A stretch of 64,000 nucleotides of DNA, taken from the NCBI RefSeq assembly GCF_022436675.1, contig NZ_JAKUJZ010000005.1:124001-188000 (forward strand), read 5' to 3'. Positions 44,274-54,381 of this stretch are shown here, piece by piece. Both the position numbers and the translations under genes were made by a program. Source of the stretch: Rheinheimera hassiensis (GTDB taxonomy: Bacteria; Pseudomonadota; Gammaproteobacteria; Enterobacterales; Alteromonadaceae). The notes under the pieces were generated by a model, which was not told the DNA's origin, did no database searches, and was given only the letters and a program-made list of their open reading frames with translations. Every line of letters starts with the position of its first letter. The stretch's first letter is position 1.

Positions 44274-44744
44274 TTACTTCTCAGCTAACGGCTTGCTATA
44301 GGCCAGTTCCATATCCCATGGCAGCTGGATCCAGGTATCCTGCTCGATATCTGTTACGTATTTATCCACCAATGGCTTACCTTGCGGCTTGGCATACACA
44401 GTAACAAAGCAGGCTTTAGGGAAGTGTTCGCGCAAAGCCCGGGCTGTTTCACCGGTGTCCACCAGATCATCCACAATCAGCAGTTTGTCAGAATCAGCCA
44501 GGCTGGCGTCTTTTAAAATGCTCAGGCTGCCTTGTTTATCATGGTCATAACTGGCAACACAAATGCTGTCTACCACGCGGATATTCAGCTCGCGGGCCAA
44601 AATAGCGGCCGGCACCAGGCCACCACGGCTTACCGCCACTATAGCGTTATAGTCCTGTCCCAGCAGCTGATGCGCCAGCTCTTTAGTGGCGCGGTGAAAC
44701 GCTTCCCACGATACATAAAACATTTTATTGCTTGATAATGACAT
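44274..44744 (-). CDS. gpt: Xanthine-guanine phosphoribosyltransferase
   Basis: 156 residues from [18 protein letters not shown] lies 8-11 bases upstream. It converts xanthine and guanine with PRPP to XMP and GMP. Core features are [20 protein letters not shown], the PRPP motif [20 protein letters not shown] and a basic loop KPQGKP. In E. coli gpt also lies alone; here it belongs to a purine salvage operon, and 2 bases separate it from the deaminase gene. Confidence 0.95.
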   Translation of the reverse strand: MSLSSNKMFYVSWEAFHRATKELAHQLLGQDYNAIVAVSRGGLVPAAILARELNIRVVDSICVASYDHDKQGSLSILKDASLADSDKLLIVDDLVDTGETARALREHFPKACFVTVYAKPQGKPLVDKYVTDIEQDTWIQLPWDMELAYSKPLAEK

Positions 44745-44776
44745 CTGTCTGTCCTGCAAAATCGGTTACACGAAAA

Positions 44777-45478
44777 TTATAAGCAGCCCAGTGCTACTTC
44801 AACCATTTCATTAAAGCTGGTCTGGCGCAGCTCAGCGCTTAATGCTTCACCGGTACGGATATGATCGCTTACCGTAAAAATAGCCAACGCATTAATGCCG
44901 TATTCTGCCGCCACGCCATATAAACCGGCCGCTTCCATTTCTACCGCCAGCACGCCGTATTTTTCCAGGGTGTCGAATAAGGTTTCGTCCGGGTTGTAGA
45001 ATAAATCTGAGGTAAACACATTACCTACTTTGACATTAATATTTTTTGCCCGGGCCGCAGCTACGGCTTTTTCCAGCAGGTTAAAACTGGCAATAGCGGC
45101 AAAATCCATTCCGGCTAAACGGTTACGGTTTACGCTGGAATCGGTGCTGGCGCCCATGCCGATCACCACATCACGTACTTTTACGTCCAGCGGCAAACCG
45201 CCACAAGAGCCAATACGGATAATGTTTTTAACACCATAAAACTTTACCAGCTCGGTGGCATAAATAGACATAGACGGTACGCCCATACCCGAGCCCAGCA
45301 CGCTTACCGGCTTACCTTTGTAGGTACCGGTGTAGCCAAACATATTACGAACGGTGTTTACACATACCGCGTCAGTTAAAAAAGTTTCTGCAATATGCTT
45401 GGCCCGCAGCGGATCGCCCGGCATTAGTACGGTTGCTGCAAAAGCGCCTTCTGGCGCATTAATATGCGGAGTTGCCAT
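44777..45478 (-). CDS. deoD: Purine nucleoside phosphorylase DeoD
   Basis: 233 residues. It splits purine nucleosides with phosphate to base and (deoxy)ribose 1-phosphate. Features are [20 protein letters not shown] (phosphate loop), [30 protein letters not shown] and [19 protein letters not shown] with the substrate Glu, plus [10 protein letters not shown]. The gene follows deoB by 9 bases; deoB product then isomerises the sugar phosphate. Typical hexameric type by sequence. Confidence 0.97.
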   Translation of the reverse strand: MATPHINAPEGAFAATVLMPGDPLRAKHIAETFLTDAVCVNTVRNMFGYTGTYKGKPVSVLGSGMGVPSMSIYATELVKFYGVKNIIRIGSCGGLPLDVKVRDVVIGMGASTDSSVNRNRLAGMDFAAIASFNLLEKAVAAARAKNINVKVGNVFTSDLFYNPDETLFDTLEKYGVLAVEMEAAGLYGVAAEYGINALAIFTVSDHIRTGEALSAELRQTSFNEMVEVALGCL

Positions 45479-45487
45479 AAAAGTCTC

Positions 45488-46702
45488 TTAGTTAATTTTA
45501 TCTAAAAAGGAGTCGCCGTAGGCCATGGCCTCCAGCTCAAAATAACCTGCCAGAGTCTGGCCAATATCGGCAAAGCTCATGCGCTCGCCTAAATTAATGT
45601 CTTGCATACCGTTTTTGTAGGCCAGCACCGGAATATATTCACGCGTATGTTCAGTACCATGCCAGGTTGGGTCACAACCATGATCTGCTGTCAGAAGCAT
45701 TAAGGTGTCATCACCACAGGCAGCTATTAATTGCGGCAAGCGACTGTCAAAGTATTCCAGCGCTTCGCCATAACCGATAGGATCACGGCGGTGGCCAAAA
45801 TTCTGGTCAAAATCAACCAGATTGGTAAAGATAATGCTGTTATCAACCTGTTGTGCCATTTGCACCAGCGTTTTGTCTACCAGTGCTTCAAGGCCGGTGG
45901 CTTTTAAACTTTCACTAATGCCCTGATGAGCATAAATATCAGCAATTTTGCCAATGCTGATCACCTTACCGCCGGCATCTGTCAGCTTATCCAATACAGT
46001 TGGTGCCGGTGGCAATACTGAATAATCGCGGCGGTTACCGGTGCGGGCATAGTTATTGGCGTTATCGCCCAGAAATGGCCGGGCAATAACACGGCCAATA
46101 TTGTATTTGTCCAATAGCTCGCGTGCTACCAGACAAAAATCCAGCAGTTTCTGCAGACCAAAATGTTCTTCATGCGCCGCTACCTGAAACACGCTGTCGG
46201 CCGAGGTATAACAAATCGGCTTACCGGTTTTAATATGCTCATCACCCAGCTTGACCAGAATATCAGTGCCTGAGGCATGGCAGTTGCCCAAAATACCAGG
46301 CACGCCGGTACGTTGGCATAGTTCGTTAAGCAACTCTGGCGGAAAACTGCCGGTTTTATCATGGAAATAACCCCAGTCGAACAGTACCGGTACACCGGCA
46401 ATTTCCCAGTGGCCGCTTGGCGTGTCTTTGCCGCTGCTTAGTTCACGCGCATAACCATAAGCGCCGGTTATCGACCTTGCACCGGCTATATCGGCCTGCA
46501 CACCATTGGAGGCCGCGGTGGCAGCCTTAACCAAGCCCAGTTGCGCCAGATTAGGCAATGCCAACTGGCGGCCTTTTTGCGCATGAAAGGCTTTTGCGAT
46601 ACTGGCAAAGGTATTAGCACCAACATCACCAAACTTATCGGCATCCGGTGCATAGCCAATACCAAAGCTATCCAATACCAGGATCACTGCTTTTTTTGCC
46701 AT
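45488..46702 (-). CDS. deoB: Phosphopentomutase DeoB
   Basis: 404 residues from [20 protein letters not shown], with AGGAG 9-13 bases upstream; the longer frame upstream is not used. It interconverts (deoxy)ribose 1- and 5-phosphates. Alkaline phosphatase fold metal sites: LDSFGIG at the start, [19 protein letters not shown] at the end, and the catalytic Thr region [11 protein letters not shown]. First gene of the deoB-deoD-gpt-deaminase operon. Confidence 0.96.
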   Translation of the reverse strand: MAKKAVILVLDSFGIGYAPDADKFGDVGANTFASIAKAFHAQKGRQLALPNLAQLGLVKAATAASNGVQADIAGARSITGAYGYARELSSGKDTPSGHWEIAGVPVLFDWGYFHDKTGSFPPELLNELCQRTGVPGILGNCHASGTDILVKLGDEHIKTGKPICYTSADSVFQVAAHEEHFGLQKLLDFCLVARELLDKYNIGRVIARPFLGDNANNYARTGNRRDYSVLPPAPTVLDKLTDAGGKVISIGKIADIYAHQGISESLKATGLEALVDKTLVQMAQQVDNSIIFTNLVDFDQNFGHRRDPIGYGEALEYFDSRLPQLIAACGDDTLMLLTADHGCDPTWHGTEHTREYIPVLAYKNGMQDINLGERMSFADIGQTLAGYFELEAMAYGDSFLDKIN

Positions 46703-46823
46703 TGTCCTGCTCCTGATCTTTTGTTGTCCATCTGTGACAAACCAGTTGTGATAAAACCAGACCAGCATAACCGTTACAAGGCTGGCATAACAGGCTGGCG
46801 TGCACATTTAAAAAAGGGCACGC

Positions 46824-46852
46824 AGTGTAAAACGAAGCGCTAATCTTTACAA
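46824..46852 (-). promoter_or_regulatory. Promoter of the deoB operon
   Basis: On the minus strand TTGTAA (46852-46847), a 17-base spacer, TACACT (46829-46824). Four of six matches in each box. No operator for DeoR or CytR is recognised. Confidence 0.45.
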
Positions 46853-46889
46853 TATCAACTTTAGATAAACACCATACTGCCTGAAACAG

Positions 46890-46930
46890 TTTTAATAAAA
46901 ACAAAGAACCCGCTGTCACAGCGGGTTCTT
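46890..46930 (-). terminator. Terminator of the prolyl oligopeptidase gene
   Basis: AAGAACCCGCTG (46904-46915) with CAGCGGGTTCTT (46919-46930), loop TCA. On the minus strand a T-rich tail follows (TTGTTTTTATT). It lies 16 bases after the gene stop and ahead of deoB. Confidence 0.9.
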
Positions 46931-46946
46931 CTCATCGCTCAGCCGG

Positions 46947-49112
46947 TTAAGGCAGTTGCTTATAGCCCATGTTATACAGTGTAAAGCTAACCATATCGGC
47001 CGTTTGCTCAATCTGCTTGGATACCGGTGTACCAGCACCATGGCCAGCATTGGTTTCAATGCGGATAAGCTGCGGGTTAACACCGGCATCTTTTGCCTGT
47101 AACTCAGCAGCAAACTTAAACGAGTGTGCCGGTACTACGCGGTCATCATGATCGGCTGTGGTTACCATCGTTGCCGGGTACGCCACGCCTGCTTTTACAT
47201 TATGCACCGGTGAGTAAGCCAGCAGGTAATCAAACATTTCTTTACTTTGCTCACTGGTACCGTAGTCGTATGCCCAACCGGCACCGGCAGTAAAGGTGTG
47301 GTAACGCAGCATATCCAGCACACCAACCGCTGGCAACGCCACTTTAATCAGCTCTGGCTGTTGTGTCATTACTGCGCCAACCAACAAGCCGCCATTAGAG
47401 CCGCCACGAATTGCCAGCTTTTCTTTAGAGGTATACCCCTCTTTTTGCAGATACTCTGCAGCTGCGATAAAGTCGTCAAACACATTTTGCTTTTGTAACT
47501 GAGTACCGGCCTGATGCCAGGCTTTACCGTACTCACCACCACCGCGCAGGCTTGGCACCGCATATACGCCCCCCAGATCCATCCATACAGCATTGGGAAT
47601 GTTAAACGCCGGGGTCAGGCTGATATTAAAACCACCGTAGCCATACAACATGGTTGGGTTGCTGCCATCGCGTTTCAGTCCTTTTTTGTAGCTGATAATC
47701 ATCGGTACTTTAGTGCCATCTTTTGAGCTGTAAAACACCTGCTCCGACACATAGTTATCGCTGTCAAACTTTGCACCTGATTTGCTGTAAACTGCTGAGT
47801 TACCATCAGTTGGGCTGAAATCATAAATAGTTTGCGCCGTAATATAGTTGGTAAAAGTGTAATACAGCTTTTGGTCATCTTTTTTACCACTGAAGCCACC
47901 GACACTGCCCACACCCGGCAGCGTAATATCACGTACCAGTTTGCCGCTATAATCGTATTGCTGCACTTTGGCAATGGCGTCAACCATATACTCAGCAAAG
48001 ATATAACCGGCGCCGGTTGATGCGCTAAGCACATTATCTGTTTGCGGGATCAGATCCTGCCAGTTTTCCGCTTGCGGTTTAGCGGCATCAACCGTAACCA
48101 CTTTTTTATTTGGTGCATTTAAGTTGGTAACCAGAAACAGCTTGCTGCCGTCGTTATCCAGCAAGTCGGTATCCGAATCGGTATGATCCAAAATGGTCAC
48201 CAACGGGCTGTCCGGGTTGGCTAAATCTTTTAAAAATAACTTATTACCAGAGGTCGATACCGCAGCAGAAATCAGCAGGTAACGATCATCTTCGGTTACC
48301 GAGGCACCAACATAGCGATGCTTTTGTGCTTCAGTGCCACCAAAAATAACAGCATCGTCTTTTTGCGCACTGCCCAGCTTGTGGTAGTACAGCTTATGTT
48401 GATCCGTTTTTGCCGACAGTTCACTGCCATCTGGCTTGTCGTAACTGGAATAGTAAAAACCTTCGTTGCCAAACCAGCTGATACCGCTGAATTTAACATC
48501 AGTCAGCTCTGATTCCAGCGGCTTTTTAGTCTCAACGTCAATAATGATAATTTTACGCCAGTCGCTGCCGCCTTCAGAAATAGAATACGCCAACATAGAG
48601 CCATCTTTAGAAAAACTAACCTCAGCCAACGATGTTGTGCCGTCACTGCTAAAGGTGTTGGGATCTAAAAACACCTCACTGCTGCCATCTTCCAGTTGGC
48701 GGTACAATACATACTGGTTTTGCAAACCGTCATTTTTATAGAAGTAGGTGTATTTGCCTTCTTTGAACGGCGCGGTTACTTTTTCATAGTTCCACGATGC
48801 CGCCAGCTTTTGCTTCACCTGCTCACGGTATGGAATTTGCTCCAGATAATCAAAAGTAACTTTATTTTGTGCTTTTACCCAGGCTTCGGTTTCGCTGCTG
48901 CGATCATCTTCCAGCCAGCGATACGGGTCGGCAATTTTTTGTTCAAAATAGCTATCTACCACGTCGCCTTTAGCGGTTTGCGGATAGGTAAAGGTGGTTT
49001 TTGCAGCTTCTGTCATGGTTACACTATTAGGTTGGGTGGCAATATCAGTTTTCGATTCGCTGCCACAGGCAGCCAGTAAGGAAACGGCCAGGATACTTAA
49101 AACGTGCTTCAT
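46947..49112 (-). CDS. Prolyl oligopeptidase (S9A), lipoprotein
   Basis: 721 residues. Signal peptide and lipobox [16 protein letters not shown]. It cuts short peptides after proline. The N-terminal seven-bladed propeller (residues 60-430) is followed by the alpha/beta hydrolase domain with the nucleophile in [11 protein letters not shown] (Ser572), [12 protein letters not shown] (catalytic Asp near 656) and NAGHGAG (His691). The lipoprotein signal places it in the periplasm or outer membrane. It is a single-gene unit with its own terminator. The full catalytic triad is present. Confidence 0.95.
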   Translation of the reverse strand: MKHVLSILAVSLLAACGSESKTDIATQPNSVTMTEAAKTTFTYPQTAKGDVVDSYFEQKIADPYRWLEDDRSSETEAWVKAQNKVTFDYLEQIPYREQVKQKLAASWNYEKVTAPFKEGKYTYFYKNDGLQNQYVLYRQLEDGSSEVFLDPNTFSSDGTTSLAEVSFSKDGSMLAYSISEGGSDWRKIIIIDVETKKPLESELTDVKFSGISWFGNEGFYYSSYDKPDGSELSAKTDQHKLYYHKLGSAQKDDAVIFGGTEAQKHRYVGASVTEDDRYLLISAAVSTSGNKLFLKDLANPDSPLVTILDHTDSDTDLLDNDGSKLFLVTNLNAPNKKVVTVDAAKPQAENWQDLIPQTDNVLSASTGAGYIFAEYMVDAIAKVQQYDYSGKLVRDITLPGVGSVGGFSGKKDDQKLYYTFTNYITAQTIYDFSPTDGNSAVYSKSGAKFDSDNYVSEQVFYSSKDGTKVPMIISYKKGLKRDGSNPTMLYGYGGFNISLTPAFNIPNAVWMDLGGVYAVPSLRGGGEYGKAWHQAGTQLQKQNVFDDFIAAAEYLQKEGYTSKEKLAIRGGSNGGLLVGAVMTQQPELIKVALPAVGVLDMLRYHTFTAGAGWAYDYGTSEQSKEMFDYLLAYSPVHNVKAGVAYPATMVTTADHDDRVVPAHSFKFAAELQAKDAGVNPQLIRIETNAGHGAGTPVSKQIEQTADMVSFTLYNMGYKQLP

Positions 49113-49215
49113 CGTGAGGAACTCCCTGATTCTTTTTGTTATAGCCCGTCAGAGCTTAACAAAGAAGCCGGTGTTTGCCTATTTCGGCTCAACGGATTTT
49201 CGGCGGTATTAAACG

Positions 49216-49246
49216 AAAAAACCCTAACCAAATGGTTAGGGTTTTT
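49216..49246. terminator. Bidirectional terminator after the tRNA operon
   Basis: CCCTAACCA (49222-49230) pairs with TGGTTAGGG (49233-49241); A and T runs on both sides (49216-49221 and 49242-49246). For the minus strand it stops the tRNA operon, 6 bases after the last tRNA. Confidence 0.9.
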
Positions 49247-49251
49247 AAGTA

Positions 49252-49327
49252 TGGTGCCCAGAGGCGGAATCGAACCACCGACACGCGGATTTTCAATCCG
49301 CTGCTCTACCGACTGAGCTATCTGGGC
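49252..49327 (-). tRNA. tRNA-Phe (GAA), copy 2
   Basis: 76 bases with encoded CCA. Acceptor GCCCAGA/TCTGGGC, D-loop AGCTCAGTCGGTAGAGC, anticodon loop ATTGAAAAT with GAA, T-loop GGTTCGATTCC. Third in transcription order. Identical, as far as I can read, to the copy at 49488-49563. Confidence 0.98.
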
Positions 49328-49346
49328 AAAACTGGCTGACGCAAAA

Positions 49347-49422
<76 letters not shown>

Positions 49423-49487
49423 TGCGACAACGTGACACAAGTTGAATAACTCTGTTACTTTAGTACAACTTGAGCACCAAAAACTGA

Positions 49488-49563
49488 TGGTGCCCAGAGG
49501 CGGAATCGAACCACCGACACGCGGATTTTCAATCCGCTGCTCTACCGACTGAGCTATCTGGGC
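49488..49563 (-). tRNA. tRNA-Phe (GAA), copy 1
   Basis: 76 bases with encoded CCA and anticodon GAA. First of three in the operon, 6 or so bases after the expected transcription start. Same sequence as the copy at 49252-49327. Confidence 0.98.
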
Positions 49564-49575
49564 AACGCGGGTCGT

Positions 49576-49604
49576 ATTAAACGGATTTTACGATCTTAAG
49601 TCAA
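49576..49604 (-). promoter_or_regulatory. Promoter of the Phe-Thr-Phe tRNA operon
   Basis: On the minus strand TTGACT (49604-49599), exactly 17 bases, TTTAAT (49581-49576). The discriminator that follows is GC-rich (ACGACCCGCG), as in stringently controlled stable-RNA promoters. Confidence 0.75.
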
Positions 49605-49763
49605 CAGATATTTTAATGCTGCTGGTGCGTTAGCCTAATAGTTGAACAACCCGCTACAATAAGCAGCAAAAACCAACACTGGCTACCTAAATTATGAAAA
49701 GTTGTTAAAATGCCCGCCAGTGCATAAAGTCTGCTGAGCTGGCAGCAAAATATTGGAAAACTA

Positions 49764-52529
49764 ATGGAAAACACGTCGTTTAGTAAACCGATTTTTAAGC
49801 GCCTGACTGTACTGTCTCTGCTGATTTTATTTGCTCAGGCAGCGCTGTTTGCCTGGCTAAACCAACCTGAGCCTGGCCTAAATGAACAGCAACTAAACCG
49901 GCTAACAGCTGACAGCCGCTTGCTAAGCCGCGTTTTACAGCCACTACTGGCAGAAAACAATACCGCGGCTACTGAGCAAATGCTGTTTCAAACCCGGGAT
50001 GGTAATACCGACCGTGCACTTTATGTATACCGGACACTACCCAACCAACAAACCGAACTTATTGCCAATACCAGTAATGTGCAGGGTTTTGTACCCCAGC
50101 CTGTATGGCAAGACAGTGCTTTGCAGCAGGATAACTATCTGATCGTCAATCAGTTGATTAATTTACCGCAGCAGCAAACCGCTATTCTGATCTATGTACA
50201 ACAGTTAAAACTGCGCCCAAGCTGGCCTTTTTTTGCTGCTTTTGGCGTAAGTTTGGTATTGGCACTAACACTAAGCGCGGTATTTGCGGCCACTATTTCA
50301 GGCTTTTTCAGCCGCCGTATTAAGCCTTTATTAGTTGGCACCCGTCAGGCGCTGGATAAAGATCAATACAACAGCAGCGTCGACAGCCACGCACAAGACA
50401 GCTACGGCACGCTTGGTAGTTATATTAACCAGCTGCTCCGCCGCATACAGCAAGCGCAGGAAGCCCTGGCAGCATCGGAGCAGAACATTAAAAACCTGAA
50501 GCTGGAAGTGGAAACCCGCATTAAAGAACGTACCGATGCGCTGGAAACCGCTAAGCTCACCGCAGAAAAAGCCAACGAAGCCAAATCAACTTTTCTTGCT
50601 ACCATGAGCCATGAAATCCGTACGCCAATGAATGGCATTATCGGTACTATTGATTTACTGCGTAAGACTCAGCTATCCACCTCGCAGTTTCGCATGACAG
50701 ACACGGTACGTGAGTCGTCATTCTCATTGCTGCGCATCCTGGACGATATTCTCGATTTTTCAAAAATTGAAGCCGGTAAACTGCAACTGGAAACCATACC
50801 ATTGTCACTGGTGGATATTATTGAAGCTGTCGGCCGTATTCTGGTATCGGTGGCGCATCAGCGGCAAATTGACCTGAAACTGTTTATTGATCCCCGCATA
50901 CCCGACGGCCTGATTGGCGACCCGGTGCGGTTGCGGCAAATTCTGTACAACCTGGCAGGTAATGCAATTAAGTTTACCCAGACCACGCCGGAGAAAACCG
51001 GACTGGTCATTATTAAAGCGGAGCTGCTGGAAGAAAATATGGATTTCAGCCAAATCCAGTTTAGTGTGACAGACAACGGCAAAGGCATGACGCAGCGTCA
51101 AATTAACTATGTATTTCAGCCTTTTAACCAGGCAGAGGGTTCAATTACCCGTAAATTTGGCGGTACAGGCCTTGGTTTGTCTATTTGCCAGCGCTTAACC
51201 ACACTGATGTACGGTGATATCAGTGTGAACAGTCAGGTGGATCAGGGCACCGAATTTATTGTGCGTATACCCATGCGCCGCTCAGATGAAATTCAATATC
51301 CGGATAAAGAACTACTGCGTGATATTTATATATGCCTGTTCAGCGCAGACGTACACAACATGGCGCATTTACATGATTACCTCAGCCATACCGGTGCCGA
51401 ACTTGATGTTGCCAGCCATTTTGACACTTTGTTGCAAAAAGCACAGGCTCTGAAGCCATTACCTCCCAAACAGGCAGCAGTATGGGTGCTGGATGCAACC
51501 TATGAGCAAATTTCGGCAAATGAAATAGATCAATTGTTGCAGTTACCCACTATGGCCCAGGTACAGTTTGTGGTGATCACCAATCAGGTGGAATTGTCAG
51601 AGCGCAGCACCGACAGGGTGTATTATCTGCACAGCTCACCAATATGCCGCAGCCATTTATTTGATGCCGTGTTAATAGCCGCAAAGCGCAAAAGCAAACC
51701 GGTTTATACCAGCAGCGAACCACAACAAAACCGTCTGGTGCCCTCGCTTGAAGAAGCGCGTAAACAGCGCCGTCTGGTATTGCTGGCTGAAGATAATTTA
51801 ATGAACCAGCGCGTAATTGTTGATCAGTTAAATGCGCTGGGTTACGCAGTAGAAGTTGCCGATGACGGCGCGATAGCGCTGGAAAAATGGCGCCAGTACC
51901 ACTACCCGCTGCTGCTGACAGATTTGCATATGCCGAATATGAGTGGCTACGACCTGACCAGCGCGATCCGCAAAGAAAGCTTGCACCTAAGCGAAGGTGC
52001 CGAATTCACCCGTATCGTTGCGGTAACCGCCAATGCACTCAAAGGTGAAGAGCAAAAATGTCTGAGTGTAGGCATGGACGGCTATATCACCAAGCCGATT
52101 GAACTGGCGGCGCTGGAAACCATGCTCACCCGCTGGCTACCGCACGCTGCTGAACTGAAAAAAACCACTGTCTCAGCTACCGAAAACAATCAGAACAATT
52201 CGCCGATATGCTTTACCACTATTGCTAATTTCCTTGGCAATAACCCGGCCAAGCATGAAGAATACCTGAATTACTTTGTAAAACATGCCGCTGAACTGCT
52301 TAGCAATATGGCCACTGCGGTGCAAAATCAGGATCGCAGCACAGTACGCTCAGTAGCACATCAGTTTAAGTCGGTAGCAAAAAGTGTCGGTGCACTTGGC
52401 TTATCCGGCGATGCACTAAAACTGGAAAAAGCAGCCGAAGAAAGTGACTGGCCGGTAATTAACGATTATATCCGCCTGATGCAGGAGAAATATCAGGAAG
52501 TAGTCAGTTACGTAAAACAACGTTATTGA
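49764..52529 (+). CDS. BarA-like hybrid sensor histidine kinase
   Basis: 921 residues. Two membrane helices (about 14-32 and 155-178) flank a periplasmic sensor domain; then HAMP-like and coiled-coil segments. HisKA has the phosphorylated His in [15 protein letters not shown] (His283). ATPase motifs are [20 protein letters not shown] (N box), TDNGKGMTQ and [16 protein letters not shown] degenerate receiver without an Asp pocket occupies about 520-650, then an intact receiver with [13 protein letters not shown] (Asp720) and TKP, and a C-terminal Hpt domain with [15 protein letters not shown] (His866). Such His-Asp-His relay kinases in gammaproteobacteria (BarA) act with UvrY/GacA; no cognate regulator is adjacent. 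Confidence 0.93.
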   Translation: MENTSFSKPIFKRLTVLSLLILFAQAALFAWLNQPEPGLNEQQLNRLTADSRLLSRVLQPLLAENNTAATEQMLFQTRDGNTDRALYVYRTLPNQQTELIANTSNVQGFVPQPVWQDSALQQDNYLIVNQLINLPQQQTAILIYVQQLKLRPSWPFFAAFGVSLVLALTLSAVFAATISGFFSRRIKPLLVGTRQALDKDQYNSSVDSHAQDSYGTLGSYINQLLRRIQQAQEALAASEQNIKNLKLEVETRIKERTDALETAKLTAEKANEAKSTFLATMSHEIRTPMNGIIGTIDLLRKTQLSTSQFRMTDTVRESSFSLLRILDDILDFSKIEAGKLQLETIPLSLVDIIEAVGRILVSVAHQRQIDLKLFIDPRIPDGLIGDPVRLRQILYNLAGNAIKFTQTTPEKTGLVIIKAELLEENMDFSQIQFSVTDNGKGMTQRQINYVFQPFNQAEGSITRKFGGTGLGLSICQRLTTLMYGDISVNSQVDQGTEFIVRIPMRRSDEIQYPDKELLRDIYICLFSADVHNMAHLHDYLSHTGAELDVASHFDTLLQKAQALKPLPPKQAAVWVLDATYEQISANEIDQLLQLPTMAQVQFVVITNQVELSERSTDRVYYLHSSPICRSHLFDAVLIAAKRKSKPVYTSSEPQQNRLVPSLEEARKQRRLVLLAEDNLMNQRVIVDQLNALGYAVEVADDGAIALEKWRQYHYPLLLTDLHMPNMSGYDLTSAIRKESLHLSEGAEFTRIVAVTANALKGEEQKCLSVGMDGYITKPIELAALETMLTRWLPHAAELKKTTVSATENNQNNSPICFTTIANFLGNNPAKHEEYLNYFVKHAAELLSNMATAVQNQDRSTVRSVAHQFKSVAKSVGALGLSGDALKLEKAAEESDWPVINDYIRLMQEKYQEVVSYVKQRY

Positions 52530-52539
52530 GCGTAAAACA

Positions 52540-52566
52540 ACAGCGTCGGCAATAAGCCGACGCTGT
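52540..52566. terminator. Bidirectional terminator between barA-like kinase and endonuclease
   Basis: ACAGCGTCGGC (52540-52550), loop AATAA, GCCGACGCTGT (52556-52566). T-rich flanks both ways (TCATTTTA; minus strand TTGTTTTAC). It ends both convergent genes. Confidence 0.88.
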
Positions 52567-52572
52567 CTCATT

Positions 52573-54183
52573 TTAGTTACCCCAGATAGCGCTGACAAAT
52601 TGCGGATGGTCAATAAAAGGGTTACGGTTACCCTGATACTGATATGCCGCATTGTTGCGATCACGCTCTTTCTGGCTAACCGGATCCTGCTGGTGCCATT
52701 GTTTCAGCAACTGTAACAACCAGTTTTCAAATACCTGGGTGGTCGTGCCGTTTAACGCTGCATTAGCTTCGGTACTGTTGTTTTGCCAGTTTGCCAGCTG
52801 ACTCTGATACCGGGTTGCCATATAAAAATATGCCCTGGCTATATCACCTTTAAACTCATCTATCGGTTCAAATACAGTGCCACTATAACCGCTACCGGCG
52901 ATAGCGCTACCCAGTTTCGAGCCGTTGGTTGACGTGAAACTGGCGCTGCCTACTTTACCAAACGGATAGCTACCGCGTTTTGAGTTAACAAAACCGTCAG
53001 TGGCGAAAATATGATGGATATCCGAGTTCATCGGCTCTATGGCACCACCAAACCAGCTGCGCGGAAAGCTGTGCTCACGGTTATAGCAATCCGCTTCGCT
53101 GTTATAGCTACCACATTGATCGCTACCTGCAGCATATACATAGCTGTCTGTCGCAGAGGGTTTTTCCGAGTAGATATCCAAAATAGAGCCATCATTCTCG
53201 TAGTAGTTATCCAGCTCATAAACATTGTAAAACCCCCAGATAGCGCTATATCCGCGCGCAGTGTGGTTGTTAATAATATTATGTAGTGCTGTTTTCAGGT
53301 TGTAGCCGGTTAAGCCTGCAGCATCCGCGTAGTAGCTGCCTAAATCAACATCGCCACCACCGGCACTCCCAAGCGTAAAGCTATGGCTTTGCTGCGCACC
53401 GAAACTGCTGCCACTGAACACGGGCTGGTTGTTAAGTGTCACGCTATAACTGCCATTACCGTAACTACAGCAAATACCATCACCATAGCTGTCAAAAATG
53501 GTAAAGCTGTATTCGCCATCGGCCAGACACCACTGCTCGCTGTAGCTGGTGTTACCGGCATAGCCTGAGCCAGCATATTGCTGCTGGTTTTGCGCGTTAG
53601 TTAACTGCCAGCTGGTTTCTGCACCGTAGTTATCGGTACTCAGTGCAAAGCTCAGGCTGGTATTACTGCAGCCTGTCGCGGGTGGCTCTGTTGTGCTGGC
53701 AGGTTTAAACTCGTCAACATATACCAGCTCGGAGCCATCAAAGCCTGCTACATCATAAAAACGTAAACCGACTTCTATATTGCCACTGCTGGGTGCGGTG
53801 TAACTGTGGCTAAGTGTTTGCCACTGCCCGGTTAGCTGCTCATTGGAATAGCCCTGATAGCCGTTTACATAAAGCCGGGCCCTCACGTTGCCTTCAGTAT
53901 GATAAACCGCAGTGCTGAAGGTATAAGTCTGGCCGGCCGTTACGCCAACCAGCTGGCGAAAGTCAGTGTTAGCCTGATCTGCCGTATTAACACTGATGGC
54001 TGCGGCGCTGCTACCGCTGAGTTTTATTGTGTTTGACTGACTAACGCTAATACCGCTGTCAATTAAGCTCCATGCCGTAGGCTGGCCCTGAGCCCATTGC
54101 TCAAAACCACCGTTAACTACGGTAGCCTGCGCCGGTATTGCCAGCGCAGTAAGTACACCAAGTAAGAAGGTTGCTCTTTTCAT
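52573..54183 (-). CDS. Secreted endonuclease I family nuclease with two N-terminal domains
   Basis: 536 residues from MKRATFLLGVLTALAIPAQA, a signal peptide; the longer frame upstream is not used. Residues 20-165 form a carbohydrate-binding-like sandwich (VNGGFEQWAQGQPTAW); 185-280 form a second domain of the NYGxETSWxL type with SYGDGICCSYGNGSYSV. The nuclease domain (about 300-536) has the family motif NREHSFPRSWFGG, then NSDIHHIFATDGFVNSKRGS and PFGKVG, with the H and N of the His-Asn metal active site, and ends RNPFIDHPQFVSAIWGN. It cuts DNA outside the cell or in the periplasm. No operon partner. Confidence 0.9.
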   Translation of the reverse strand: MKRATFLLGVLTALAIPAQATVVNGGFEQWAQGQPTAWSLIDSGISVSQSNTIKLSGSSAAAISVNTADQANTDFRQLVGVTAGQTYTFSTAVYHTEGNVRARLYVNGYQGYSNEQLTGQWQTLSHSYTAPSSGNIEVGLRFYDVAGFDGSELVYVDEFKPASTTEPPATGCSNTSLSFALSTDNYGAETSWQLTNAQNQQQYAGSGYAGNTSYSEQWCLADGEYSFTIFDSYGDGICCSYGNGSYSVTLNNQPVFSGSSFGAQQSHSFTLGSAGGGDVDLGSYYADAAGLTGYNLKTALHNIINNHTARGYSAIWGFYNVYELDNYYENDGSILDIYSEKPSATDSYVYAAGSDQCGSYNSEADCYNREHSFPRSWFGGAIEPMNSDIHHIFATDGFVNSKRGSYPFGKVGSASFTSTNGSKLGSAIAGSGYSGTVFEPIDEFKGDIARAYFYMATRYQSQLANWQNNSTEANAALNGTTTQVFENWLLQLLKQWHQQDPVSQKERDRNNAAYQYQGNRNPFIDHPQFVSAIWGN

Positions 54184-54298
54184 CGTATTAGTCCTGTGGC
54201 TAAAAGCTGCCAGCCCAACGGTCAGCAGTGCCTCTACACTATTGCAAATAAGATGCATAAAAATAAAGCAATTATTAATTATTGATGAATTTATCAAT

Positions 54299-54321
54299 AA
54301 AAAAGGCAGCACAAGGCTGCC
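54299..54321 (-). terminator. aceA terminator
   Basis: GGCAGC (54305-54310), loop ACAAG, GCTGCC (54316-54321). On the minus strand six T residues follow at once (54304-54299). It lies 60 bases after the aceA stop. Confidence 0.75.
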
Positions 54322-54381
54322 AACACTGCCAGTTTCCTGACCACGTAGTGTAAAACCAACTCAAAACTTAACACTCAGCAG

